NCBI GenBank assembly: GCA_031275915.1
Contig: JAISOC010000003.1
Coordinates: 1-11,795 of the forward strand
Source: Holosporales bacterium
GTDB lineage: Bacteria; Pseudomonadota; Alphaproteobacteria; RUG11792
Direction of reading: 5' to 3'
DNA: 11,795 nucleotides
Below are positions 1 through 6,800 of this stretch, piece by piece (the stretch's first letter is position 1; every line of letters starts with the position of its first letter). The notes under the pieces were generated by a model. It searched no databases. It was not told where the DNA came from and saw only the letters and a list, made by a program, of their open reading frames with translations. Position numbers and translations under genes: made by a program.

Positions 1-104
1 TCATACACAACTTCCCAGTTACAAAATACAAACGAATTCAGTGTGATAGCATAAAGTATAAATCGCACGCTGTAAATATCATCTTTCCGGTAGGATAAGT
101 TCAT
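1..104 (-). CDS. Possible 5' end of an unidentified gene running off the left edge
   Basis: Reading leftward from an ATG at 104, the frame stays open for 34 codons to the window edge and begins MNLSYRKDDIYSVRFILY. It lies 51 bases downstream of the glutathione S-transferase stop and could be a third gene of that operon. There is no convincing Shine-Dalgarno and the residues match no family I recognise. An open frame of this length can arise by chance in AT-rich DNA. Confidence 0.2.
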   Translation of the reverse strand, partial: MNLSYRKDDIYSVRFILYAITLNSFVFCNWEVVY

Positions 105-154
105 AAGATATGAGACAAAACGGGGGTCATACCTTTCAAGTTAAAGTGAGTATT

Positions 155-835
155 TTAAAAGTCCAAGTTTGAATAATCTAGGGATGGAGGAATTTGCGAG
201 AGGTTATCATTTAATATACCCCTAAAAGCAGGTCTCGATTTAATCCTGGCATACCATTGTTTTGCTATTTCATGTTTAGCCCAAGGAATACACCCCAAAT
301 AATCTACAACTGATAAAAAAGAGGCAGCGTATACATCTGCAATTGAAAAATATTGCCCTGCTAGCCAATTTCTTCTATCGATCAACCAAGATACATAATC
401 TAGGTGTACATGTAATTTTGAGAGGGCCAGTCTAACACGAGACGGATCAGGAACCTTGTCTCCTTCTCTTACAAATCTCTTATAAATTTTCTCATTAATT
501 ATACACAAGTATACATCGTTATAAAATATGTAATCAAACCAATCTGCTATTTTTCTAGACTCGGCTCTGTCTATTTGATCTTCCCCTGTTAGGTTTGGTT
601 TTGGATACACTTCTTCCACATATTCTCTGATAGCAGAACTTCCAAAAACTGAAGTACCATTTATATCCACAAGAACAGGTAAGGTACCAGCCGTGTTATG
701 TTCAAGAACCTCCTCTTTAACATCCCAAGGTGCTTGATACACGCACTCATAATCTAGTTTTTTTTCTGAAAGCATAAATCTCACCACTCTGGAAAATCCA
801 CACAGTGGATAGTGGTACAAAGTTCTAACTGTCAT
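155..835 (-). CDS. Glutathione S-transferase family protein
   Basis: This 226-residue protein has the two-domain cytosolic GST layout. Residues 1-80 form a thioredoxin-like domain: Y-P-L-C-G-F-S at 9-15 places Cys12/Ser15 at the usual active-site position, TLPVLVD at 51-57 carries the cis-proline (Pro53) that contacts glutathione, and G-S-S-A-I-R-E-Y at 65-72 matches the S-[NS]-A-I glutathione-binding turn. The rest is the helical domain, with the N-capping box S-I-A-D at 164-167 after G-Q-Y-F. The likely role is glutathione conjugation or thiol/peroxide stress handling in the cytosol; the substrate cannot be told. Its ATG overlaps the frr stop as ATGA, so translation is probably coupled to frr. 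Family assignment is firm, specific function unknown. Confidence 0.92.
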   Translation of the reverse strand: MTVRTLYHYPLCGFSRVVRFMLSEKKLDYECVYQAPWDVKEEVLEHNTAGTLPVLVDINGTSVFGSSAIREYVEEVYPKPNLTGEDQIDRAESRKIADWFDYIFYNDVYLCIINEKIYKRFVREGDKVPDPSRVRLALSKLHVHLDYVSWLIDRRNWLAGQYFSIADVYAASFLSVVDYLGCIPWAKHEIAKQWYARIKSRPAFRGILNDNLSQIPPSLDYSNLDF

Positions 836-1392
836 ATATTCGTTATATCATCCTGTTTTTTAATAAGCAGAGCTTCCACCTTCTTTGAAAATTCATTTAT
901 CATATCTTGAACATCATTGGATAATTTGTGCATTTCGTCTTCCCCAGTTTCTTTCTCATTTTCCATTTTTTTGATTAAGTCCAAGGCCTCTCTTCTAATA
1001 TTTCTTAAAGCCACCTTGGATTCTTCTGCATATTTTGCGGCTAATTTTGATAATTCATGGCGTCTTTCATCTGATAATGGCGGAATTGGAACTCTAACAG
1101 CCTGTCCTTCCACCACAGGATTCACCCCTATCCCACTATCTCTAATTGCCTTCTCCACATGTTTTACTAGTTCTTTATCCCAAACACTAATAAGCAACAT
1201 TCTGGCATCTGGAGCAGATATTGAACCAACCTGATTAAGAGGCATAGTGGTTCCATAAGCTTCAACCTTCACAGGATCCAAAAGAGCAGTTGATGCTCTC
1301 CCGGCCCTTATTCCAGAAAGCTCTTTTTGAAAATTCTCCACAGAAGCCTCCATCTTCTTTTGAAATTGCTGTAATCTTGAATCAACTTTCAT
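832..1392 (-). CDS. frr: Ribosome recycling factor
   Basis: The protein has 186 residues, the normal length for RRF. Together with EF-G it splits post-termination 70S ribosomes into subunits. Recognisable conserved stretches are GIRAGRAS (27-34), the P-L-N-Q-V-G-S-I strand of the small domain, A-P-D-A-R, P-x-L-S-D-E-R-R, and the helix R-N-I-R-R-E-A that carries rRNA-contacting arginines. The ATG at 1392 has a weak GGAA Shine-Dalgarno about 5-8 nt upstream. The TGA overlaps the next gene's ATG. In many alphaproteobacteria frr directly follows pyrH; here two unrelated genes and a terminator come between, so frr probably has its own promoter in 1393-1554. Confidence 0.98.
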   Translation of the reverse strand: MKVDSRLQQFQKKMEASVENFQKELSGIRAGRASTALLDPVKVEAYGTTMPLNQVGSISAPDARMLLISVWDKELVKHVEKAIRDSGIGVNPVVEGQAVRVPIPPLSDERRHELSKLAAKYAEESKVALRNIRREALDLIKKMENEKETGEDEMHKLSNDVQDMINEFSKKVEALLIKKQDDITNI

Positions 1393-1413
1393 AATTTTCC
1401 AGATAATGTAAAT

Positions 1414-1443
1414 ACTCTAAAACATCTCACTTATAAATATCAA
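1414..1443 (-). promoter_or_regulatory. Candidate promoter for frr-GST
   Basis: On the minus strand TTGATA (1443-1438) and TAGAGT (1419-1414) are separated by 18 nt and could be -35 and -10 elements giving a short leader before the frr ATG at 1392. The terminator upstream at 1555-1592 makes a separate frr promoter likely. The match is modest, and AT-rich DNA yields such pairs by chance. Confidence 0.25.
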
Positions 1444-1490
1444 AATTCGCGAGATTTTGCACAGGATAAATTTACAGTTTCGTATGAAGC

Positions 1491-1550
1491 AATAGAAAAA
1501 TCCTGGCAAGATGTGTGAAATTTAATAGAAAAGCCTCTCTTGATGTGAAA
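1491..1550. repeat. Imperfect tandem direct repeat, period about 33 bp
   Basis: AATAGAAAA begins at 1491 and again at 1524, and each copy is followed after 8-9 bases by GATGTG and then an A-rich end. The two copies differ internally. This is probably a decayed local duplication in the gap between the poly-Ser gene terminator and frr. Confidence 0.35.
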
Positions 1551-1554
1551 CCAC

Positions 1555-1592
1555 AAAAAGAAGCGAGGGAATATTCCTCACTTCTTTTTTTT
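1555..1592 (-). terminator. Rho-independent terminator (possibly bidirectional) after the poly-Ser gene
   Basis: AAAAAGAAG (1555-1563) pairs with CTTCTTTTT (1581-1589). After a C/A mismatch, GAGG (1565-1568) pairs with CCTC (1576-1579), leaving a 7-base loop. Read on the minus strand the hairpin ends in CTTCTTTTTG, and it starts 19 nt past the stop codon at 1611. T-tracts occur on both sides, so it could work in either direction, but nothing on the plus strand needs it. Confidence 0.75.
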
Positions 1593-1610
1593 ATACACAG
1601 AAGCGCTACA

Positions 1611-2849
1611 CTATTTCTTGTTTGTCATTATATATCGTCTGTCGCTGTTATGTTTATCCAAATTTTGATATTCCACAAAAGTTGAGAGAAACGATAAATC
1701 TAAACCTCCTATATTTGTGTTGCTTTCGGGTTGATCGATCTCTCGTGATATTTCCAATGCCATTTTTAATTCAGTGTCGTCCTGATCTTCTTCAAAAGTC
1801 TGTGAATTCCTGGAGGCGTAACTTTTTAACGAATCGTGATCATCATCTTTGATGTTAACATTTGATGCTCGTATAATTCTTGTATTTTCACTAGATGTAG
1901 AAGTCAATTTTAAATTGTTAATCATACTGATCAAATCAAGAGGTAAGAAACTAGAACTACTGCTGGATGAAGAACTAGAGCTACTTGTAGAAGTCAATTC
2001 TAACATGAAGTCTATCAAGGACGGAGCCACAACTAACTCCCCTTGCTCTTCTTCTAATGACATTAAGATTGTACTACGGTATGACTCTTTTGCTTGCGGA
2101 TAACTGAACAATATACATCCTGCGTATGCAATATCAGTGTCGTTATTATACATACTTAACATTTTATTGTAGTATTCATTATTTACTAGCATTTTCTTTC
2201 CATATTCCTGAATGGTAGGATTCATAAGCAGAGCGTAAAGACACGGTGTGTTATATTGATCTAGTATTTGTTGTTCTACTATTGCTTGATTTTCTAATTC
2301 TGCTCCACTTATTAAATATTTCCACACATATGGCAGAATCTCTGATTTCAACCATTTTGGATTATGTTTTTGTTTCCACATCTCTTCTGTTTCCGTATTT
2401 TGTCTGAGTTGTACAAAGTGCCCTAGAGCATTTGTATCCTGATTGCCTTCAGCAAAAGAGCCAAAGGGCCTAGAGGAGCTGGAGGAGCTAGAGGAGCTAC
2501 TAGAAGAACCAGGAATTGTATTAGGTGAGATACCATTGTCACCAATTCTTGCTTGAATTACAAAAGGAGCATATGGATTTAGACATGATACGTTAATATT
2601 ACTGTCAACAAGATTCCACAACGTATATTTTTCTTGCAGATAATTATCCAAAGGATAATTATAATCAAATCCATGTAAAACATACGCTTTTTTAATCTGT
2701 TCGTAATTCTCAAGCAATGGCTCGAAAGATTTATTAAGAGGATAAAGACAAACAATATTAGAAATATAATGATACGTCGCAAACTTTGCAGAATTTGAAT
2801 TTTCTTGCAATTGCTGATATCCATATAATTCATTTGAAATTTCTGTCAA
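1611..2849 (-). CDS. Unrecognised poly-serine protein with C-terminal ubiquitin-interacting-motif match (candidate effector)
   Basis: The conservative start is the TTG at 2849 (412 residues), with AGGAAG a few bases upstream. A better supported start may be an in-frame CTG at 2894 (427 residues), placed 7 nt after a strong GGAGG. The N-terminal 114 residues match no family I know. A run of exactly 12 serines follows (115-126), then a helical middle region, a second run of 12 serines (289-300), and an acidic, polar tail. In the tail, an acidic cluster (E353-E360) leads into L361-K-M-A364-L-E-I-S368-R-E-I-D, which fits the UIM core L-x-x-A-L-x-x-S. No signal peptide or membrane segment is seen. 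Serine codons mix TCN and AGY. The gene lies in the same frame as the exported-protein gene upstream and ends at a terminator. Effector function is inference. Confidence 0.8.
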   Translation of the reverse strand: MTEISNELYGYQQLQENSNSAKFATYHYISNIVCLYPLNKSFEPLLENYEQIKKAYVLHGFDYNYPLDNYLQEKYTLWNLVDSNINVSCLNPYAPFVIQARIGDNGISPNTIPGSSSSSSSSSSSSRPFGSFAEGNQDTNALGHFVQLRQNTETEEMWKQKHNPKWLKSEILPYVWKYLISGAELENQAIVEQQILDQYNTPCLYALLMNPTIQEYGKKMLVNNEYYNKMLSMYNNDTDIAYAGCILFSYPQAKESYRSTILMSLEEEQGELVVAPSLIDFMLELTSTSSSSSSSSSSSSFLPLDLISMINNLKLTSTSSENTRIIRASNVNIKDDDHDSLKSYASRNSQTFEEDQDDTELKMALEISREIDQPESNTNIGGLDLSFLSTFVEYQNLDKHNSDRRYIMTNKK

Positions 2850-2891
2850 ACCCTCTTCCTTGCTGATGATCGCGGATGCTGCTCTTTGATA

Positions 2892-2909
2892 CAGTGCTGT
2901 ACCTCCTTT
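2892..2909 (-). promoter_or_regulatory. Strong Shine-Dalgarno leading to an in-frame CTG codon
   Basis: Directly after the TAA at 2912-2910, the minus strand reads AAAGGAGG (2909-2902), then 7 nt, then CTG (2894-2892) in frame with the poly-Ser gene. No ATG, GTG or TTG occurs in that frame before the TTG at 2849. This is the best ribosome-binding site in the region and argues that translation starts at CTG, or that the original start codon mutated. Confidence 0.55.
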
Positions 2910-3875
2910 TTAATTGCTTTGTGTAGTTGCACTCAACAAAGTACACGAATTGTACATAATTTCATCAAAAGCACCTCGGTCTTTAATTTTTAATCCGTTT
3001 GCTTTTATCTTTTTGGCTTGATCTTGCAATTTTTCACTGGCGAAACGTAGACTATCTATATAAGTATCCACAAGAGACTGATCTAATTGCTTCTTTTGAA
3101 TAAAATTATCTAATTCTGTTTTTTCTTTTTTTATACGTTGTTCATACGTTTCTTTGAAATCTTTTGTACCACCACCATCTATAGCCTCATACTTTTCTTC
3201 GCCATCAGACACAGTATTTTTTGACTCTTTTGCGTTTTCCAATAAGATAGCCCTTTTCGTCAATTCTTTCGCTACTGGAAACTGCATGACTTTTTTAGCT
3301 CCATTCCATTTTGCTTGTATAGCAGGATCGTTGAATGTATTTTGATCCAGATCCTTGTTAGTGTGCAAACTTGCCATTGCGAGAAACGGTGAATTATATG
3401 TTTCATTAAAGTATTCTTGAGTAACTACTTCTTTCTTTGCACCATTAATGAGTTGTTTAATCATTTTTTCAAAATGCATGGCTGAGTCTAAATATGATTG
3501 CAGCATACATACTTTAAATAGATCTGTTAAAAATAGAAGGGCTGTGTAGGCTTGGTATACTACATTATATGTTGTAAGTACAGTTTGAATATTATTCCAA
3601 GTAATAGCCACAAGAACAGCTTGAGCTACTGCAGCTTGAGCTAATGGATTAACAATCATTTGTAACATCAGAGACTGATTCATTTGCAAACGATCTTGCA
3701 TATCTGTTTCACAAGCTATGTGAAGTCGGTTTTCATAATATCCATTGCGCGTTTGTGTGAAATTATTTGTGTTTTGATCTATATCATTACCAAAACCTGC
3801 TCCAGAGCTATGACATATCATTGATGTAGTAATCGCCAAAACGAAGAGTGCCAAAGATTTTATGTTGCCTTTCAT
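2910..3875 (-). CDS. Unrecognised exported protein with two hydrophobic segments and a helical tail
   Basis: The protein has 321 residues. A signal peptide is clear: basic start M-K-G-N-I-K, a hydrophobic core at 7-20, and a probable signal peptidase I site S-G-A|G at 24-27. Cys21 lies in S-M-I-C, which is not a lipobox. Two hydrophobic or amphipathic stretches at about 69-92 (Ala/Val-rich) and 99-126 could be membrane helices. The C-terminal half is charged and Lys/Glu-rich, with probable coiled-coil helices around 235-295. Cysteines are at 21, 55, 123 and 311. The ATG at 3875 has only a weak AGG upstream. It lies between pyrH and the poly-Ser gene and probably forms a two-gene unit with the latter, whose frame it shares. 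The size and layout recall secretion-system accessory proteins, but no family signature is visible. Confidence 0.8.
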   Translation of the reverse strand: MKGNIKSLALFVLAITTSMICHSSGAGFGNDIDQNTNNFTQTRNGYYENRLHIACETDMQDRLQMNQSLMLQMIVNPLAQAAVAQAVLVAITWNNIQTVLTTYNVVYQAYTALLFLTDLFKVCMLQSYLDSAMHFEKMIKQLINGAKKEVVTQEYFNETYNSPFLAMASLHTNKDLDQNTFNDPAIQAKWNGAKKVMQFPVAKELTKRAILLENAKESKNTVSDGEEKYEAIDGGGTKDFKETYEQRIKKEKTELDNFIQKKQLDQSLVDTYIDSLRFASEKLQDQAKKIKANGLKIKDRGAFDEIMYNSCTLLSATTQSN

Positions 3876-3907
3876 AAAAATAACCTATAAATAACCAATA
3901 CTGTGGC

Positions 3908-3936
3908 AGTGTAATATATACTTGCCAAACAATCAA
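3908..3936 (-). promoter_or_regulatory. Candidate promoter for the exported-protein/poly-Ser gene pair
   Basis: On the minus strand TTGATT (3936-3931) and TACACT (3913-3908) are 17 nt apart, each matching the sigma-70 consensus at four positions, in the 79-bp gap between the pyrH stop and the ATG at 3875. No terminator is seen after pyrH, so read-through from the ribosomal-protein operon is also possible. Confidence 0.3.
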
Positions 3937-3954
3937 GTATTATTTTAATGAATT

Positions 3955-4662
3955 TTAAAAATTACACACTAAAGATCTTTTAATTGTTCCGTTAATTCCA
4001 TTTACAAAGCAATTTTCTTCATTTACAGAGAAAATAACAATTGGAAGATTGTGTTCCATAGCAATTGAGAATGCCGCATGATCCATGATCTGTAAGTTTT
4101 TTTCAATAGCTTCTGAGTGTGAAATCTGTTTAATATGCGTTGCTTCTGGGAATTTTGCTGGATCTTTGTCATATATCCCATCAGTCTTTGTTGCCTTCAA
4201 GAGCACATCTGACCGAGTGATAATAGCATTGATAACCGCTATAGTATCAGTTGAAAAATATGAAATTCCTGCTCCCCCAACAAAAATTATAACTGTGTTA
4301 TTTTCGATGTGTTTCTGTATATTAAAGGGATTTGAATTCTCTATTCCAAATGGAAGAGTAATCTGCGATAGAACAACAGAATCAACTCCAATTTTTCTGA
4401 ATTCATCCTGAAGAGCAAGGCCATTTATAGCAGTCGCCAGCATTCCCATGCTATCAACAGTCTCCCTTTGAAACTTATTGAGACTTCTGCCCCTGACGAT
4501 GTTTCCTCCTCCAATAACAATAGATACTGCAATTCCTTCCTTGAGTAAGTTTTTCACATTATTGCAGACACGATTGGCATTGAGAAAATCCAAAGCCAAC
4601 GATTCTCCAGAGATCTTGATCAAAACTCTTTTGATAGGTCCTATTTCACTAATAGACAGCAT
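3955..4662 (-). CDS. pyrH: Uridylate (UMP) kinase
   Basis: UMP kinase phosphorylates UMP to UDP with ATP in the cytosol, as a hexamer of the amino-acid-kinase fold. From the ATG at 4662 the protein has 235 residues. It shows L-I-K-I-S-G-E-S (14-21), V-I-G-G-G-N-I-V-R-G (49-58), D-S-M-G-M-L-A-T (70-77), N-G-L-A-L-Q-D (80-86) and L-L-K-A-T-K-T-D-G-I-Y-D-K-D-P. The usual GGTGNPFFTTDT segment is G-G-A-G-I-S-Y-F-S-T-D-T here (129-140), a divergent form that keeps the T-D-T. The ATG is preferred over the TTG three bases upstream because AAGGG stands 7 nt before it. Between it and tsf lies a palindromic repeat element instead of the usual short spacer. Confidence 0.97.
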   Translation of the reverse strand: MLSISEIGPIKRVLIKISGESLALDFLNANRVCNNVKNLLKEGIAVSIVIGGGNIVRGRSLNKFQRETVDSMGMLATAINGLALQDEFRKIGVDSVVLSQITLPFGIENSNPFNIQKHIENNTVIIFVGGAGISYFSTDTIAVINAIITRSDVLLKATKTDGIYDKDPAKFPEATHIKQISHSEAIEKNLQIMDHAAFSIAMEHNLPIVIFSVNEENCFVNGINGTIKRSLVCNF

Positions 4663-4689
4663 CAAAAACCCTTCTTATAAACACTGTCA

Positions 4690-4912
4690 GAAGTAGCGTT
4701 AGCGAACGAAGTGAGCAAGCGTACACACCTATATAACTCCCTACCTCTCTCTCTAACAGTATTTTTCTTTTTGGAACGAAAAAAGAGAACCAGATTACCG
4801 AAGTGTCTGTCAAGGTGGAGAGCGAAGCGGACCTTGACAGACGAACGGAGGTAATCGGTATAATGGAGTTCCTCCAAAAAGGAAACATACTTTAGATCTT
4901 TCTTATATAGAT
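4690..4912. repeat. Complex palindromic (fold-back) repeat element between tsf and pyrH
   Basis: A nested imperfect palindrome centres on about 4824. The inner arms GTCTGTCAAGGT (4805-4816) and ACCTTGACAGAC (4831-4842) are a perfect 12-bp match around a 14-base loop. Outside them, GATTACC (4793-4799) pairs with GGTAATC (4850-4856), and the outer arms 4758-4775 and 4873-4891 pair over about 17 bp with one mismatch and one bulge. CTATATAA motifs facing opposite ways flank the arms near 4729-4736 and 4902-4910. A further GCGAACGAAGTGAGC motif lies at about 4701-4716. The composition (GAGCGAAGCGG, GCGAACGAAGTGAGC) is GC-richer than its surroundings and resembles dispersed palindromic elements of endosymbiont genomes. 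Only one copy is visible here. The element lies in a gap of 344 bp holding no convincing gene. Confidence 0.75.
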
Positions 4913-5009
4913 CTCCCTTATACACTCTTTCAAGTAAGAACAATTGCACAGCGATCATTGACAGGTCAGCGAAATCAATCTGTATAATTGAGAGCAACAT
5001 CGATCTTGC

Positions 5010-5915
5010 TTATTTCACGAATGACATAACTTCTTCTGCAAAATTGCTGGTAGCCCTCTCAATTCCCTCTCCCAGAATATATTTCACAAAACTAACAAGT
5101 TTCACATCACTTCCAATTTCTTTTCCGAAATTCTCAACAACGTCCTTCACCTTAGTTTTATTATCCATAACAAAAGGCTGCTCAAGCAAAACGATTTCCT
5201 CATAGAACTTTTTGATTCTTCCATCTGCCATTTTTTCTGCAATATCTGATGGTTTTCCAATTTCCTTGGCCTGATCAAGTATTATGGACCTTTCCTTATC
5301 AATAACACTCTGCGGAATGCATTTCGAGCAAAGATATGAGGGATTCGCAGCTGCTATGTGCATCGCTATTTTCTTTCCAAAATCCCTTAATTTTTCAATA
5401 TCTTTTGAAGAGGATTCAAGAGCAACAAGCACTCCAATCTTTCCCATATTTTCTGAAACTGCATTATGTACATATGCAGAAATCACTCCATTATCAACTG
5501 ATATTTTCTCAGAACGCCTGAGAGTCATATTCTCTCCAACAAGAGAAATCAGCGAATCTATTTCATTCTTCATGGATTTTGCGATTTCTTCTGTATTGTT
5601 AATTTCGAGAGCGACATCAGCAATTTTAGAGGCCAAAGCCTGAAATTTTTCATTTTTTGCAACAAAATCGGTCTCAGAATTCAATTCTATGATCGATCCT
5701 GTTTTGTGATCAGGCGTCAAGGAGAGAACAATTAGTCCATCAGCAGCTGTCCTTGAAGATTTTTTTGCAGCGTCCATCAATCCTTTTTTTCTAAGGCATT
5801 CTGCTGCTTTTTCCAAATCTCCTTCATTTTCAATGAGAGCTCTTTTGCAATCCATCATACCGGCCCCTGTTTTATCTCTCAATTCCTTCACTAATTTTGC
5901 ATTAATCTCCATCAT
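5010..5915 (-). CDS. tsf: Translation elongation factor Ts
   Basis: EF-Ts recycles EF-Tu by displacing GDP. The protein has 301 residues. The N-terminal UBA-like domain carries [19 protein letters not shown] (about 9-27), followed by C-L-R-K-K-G and the strongly conserved [10 protein letters not shown] stretch with the Asp-Phe pair that contacts EF-Tu. The core subdomains continue with M-H-I-A-A-A-N-P and the C-terminal dimerisation-type module. Two ATG codons stand in tandem (5915 and 5912). The first has GGAG 6 nt upstream and is used here, although family alignment would also fit the second. The start overlaps the rpsB stop as ATGA, so the two genes are translationally coupled. Confidence 0.98.
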   Translation of the reverse strand: MMEINAKLVKELRDKTGAGMMDCKRALIENEGDLEKAAECLRKKGLMDAAKKSSRTAADGLIVLSLTPDHKTGSIIELNSETDFVAKNEKFQALASKIADVALEINNTEEIAKSMKNEIDSLISLVGENMTLRRSEKISVDNGVISAYVHNAVSENMGKIGVLVALESSSKDIEKLRDFGKKIAMHIAAANPSYLCSKCIPQSVIDKERSIILDQAKEIGKPSDIAEKMADGRIKKFYEEIVLLEQPFVMDNKTKVKDVVENFGKEIGSDVKLVSFVKYILGEGIERATSNFAEEVMSFVK

Positions 5916-6778
5916 TGTATCTCCACACTTTTTTCACTATCAGCTTCATTATTAGCTTCATCACCAATTTCATTGGCAACCGCATTAATTGCGTCATCAG
6001 CTATTACCATTTTTCCCTCAATTTTTTCTTCTCCACCAAAGATTTCTTCGAGAACTGCGTCAGTTGCCCCTATGTCTATTCCAGATTTTTTCATACCCTT
6101 TTGAAGACCATCGAGAACTGCTCCAACAAAGAGATCGCAATACAAATTGATGGATCTTGTTGCATCATCATTCCCGGGAATGGGATATGTTATACCATCC
6201 GGATCTGAGTTGGAATCTATGACAGCCACAACCGGAATTCTCAACTTTTGGGCTTCTTTAACTGCTATTGCTTCACGCAATGTATCAAGAACTATAACGA
6301 GATCTGGAATGCCTCCCATGTCTCTGATACCTCCAAGAGCAAGCTCTAGCTTCTCGTGTTCCCTCTTTAATTTCAAAATTTCTTTTTTAGTTAAACCAAC
6401 CGGATTAGCAATTTGCTCCTCAAGATTTGTCATTCTCTTGATGGAGTTACTGATGGTTTTCCAATTGGTGAGAGTTCCCCCCAACCATCTGTGATTAACA
6501 TAATATTGACCACATTTTTGAGCAGATTCTTTTATTTTTTCAGAGGCTTGAATCTTGGTGCCTACGAAGAGGACTCTTCCATAATTGGCAACTATATCCT
6601 TGGTTATCTCAATGGCTCTCCGTAACATAGGAACAGTCTGCTCGAGATCCATAATGTGAATCCCATTTCTTTTCCCGAATATATACGGAGCCATTTTTGG
6701 ATTCCATTTTCTGGTGACGTGTCCATAATGAACCCCAGCCTCCAGAAGCTGCCTCATAGTAAAATCTGTGTTAGACAT
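5912..6778 (-). CDS. rpsB: 30S ribosomal protein S2
   Basis: The protein has 288 residues. Diagnostic segments are [15 protein letters not shown] near the N-terminus, [42 protein letters not shown], and [24 protein letters not shown]. An acidic C-terminal tail of about 35 residues follows the conserved core. The ATG at 6778 is fixed by an in-frame TAA just upstream. The nearest good Shine-Dalgarno (GGAGAAGGAG) is about 15 nt away, further than usual, and lies next to a predicted leader structure. The gene heads rpsB-tsf and overlaps tsf by 4 nt. Confidence 0.98.
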   Translation of the reverse strand: MSNTDFTMRQLLEAGVHYGHVTRKWNPKMAPYIFGKRNGIHIMDLEQTVPMLRRAIEITKDIVANYGRVLFVGTKIQASEKIKESAQKCGQYYVNHRWLGGTLTNWKTISNSIKRMTNLEEQIANPVGLTKKEILKLKREHEKLELALGGIRDMGGIPDLVIVLDTLREAIAVKEAQKLRIPVVAVIDSNSDPDGITYPIPGNDDATRSINLYCDLFVGAVLDGLQKGMKKSGIDIGATDAVLEEIFGGEEKIEGKMVIADDAINAVANEIGDEANNEADSEKSVEIQ

Positions 6779-6800
6779 AGATTAAAAACAATTCTCCTTC

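Noticed and set aside
1849..2103. A plus-strand open frame rich in Leu and Glu, opposite the poly-Ser gene
   Set aside because: Its Leu/Glu pattern is simply the antisense reading of the second serine tract. The minus-strand gene has the coding context, ribosome-binding site and terminator.
3813..3815. Lipoprotein processing at Cys21 of the exported protein
   Set aside because: The residues before the cysteine are S-M-I, which do not fit the lipobox pattern. A standard signal peptidase I site a few residues later fits better.
4662..5000. The 112-codon minus-strand frame between tsf and pyrH as a genuine gene
   Set aside because: Most of it is the palindromic element read as protein, there is no Shine-Dalgarno, and no family resemblance. 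Kept only as a low-interest observation.
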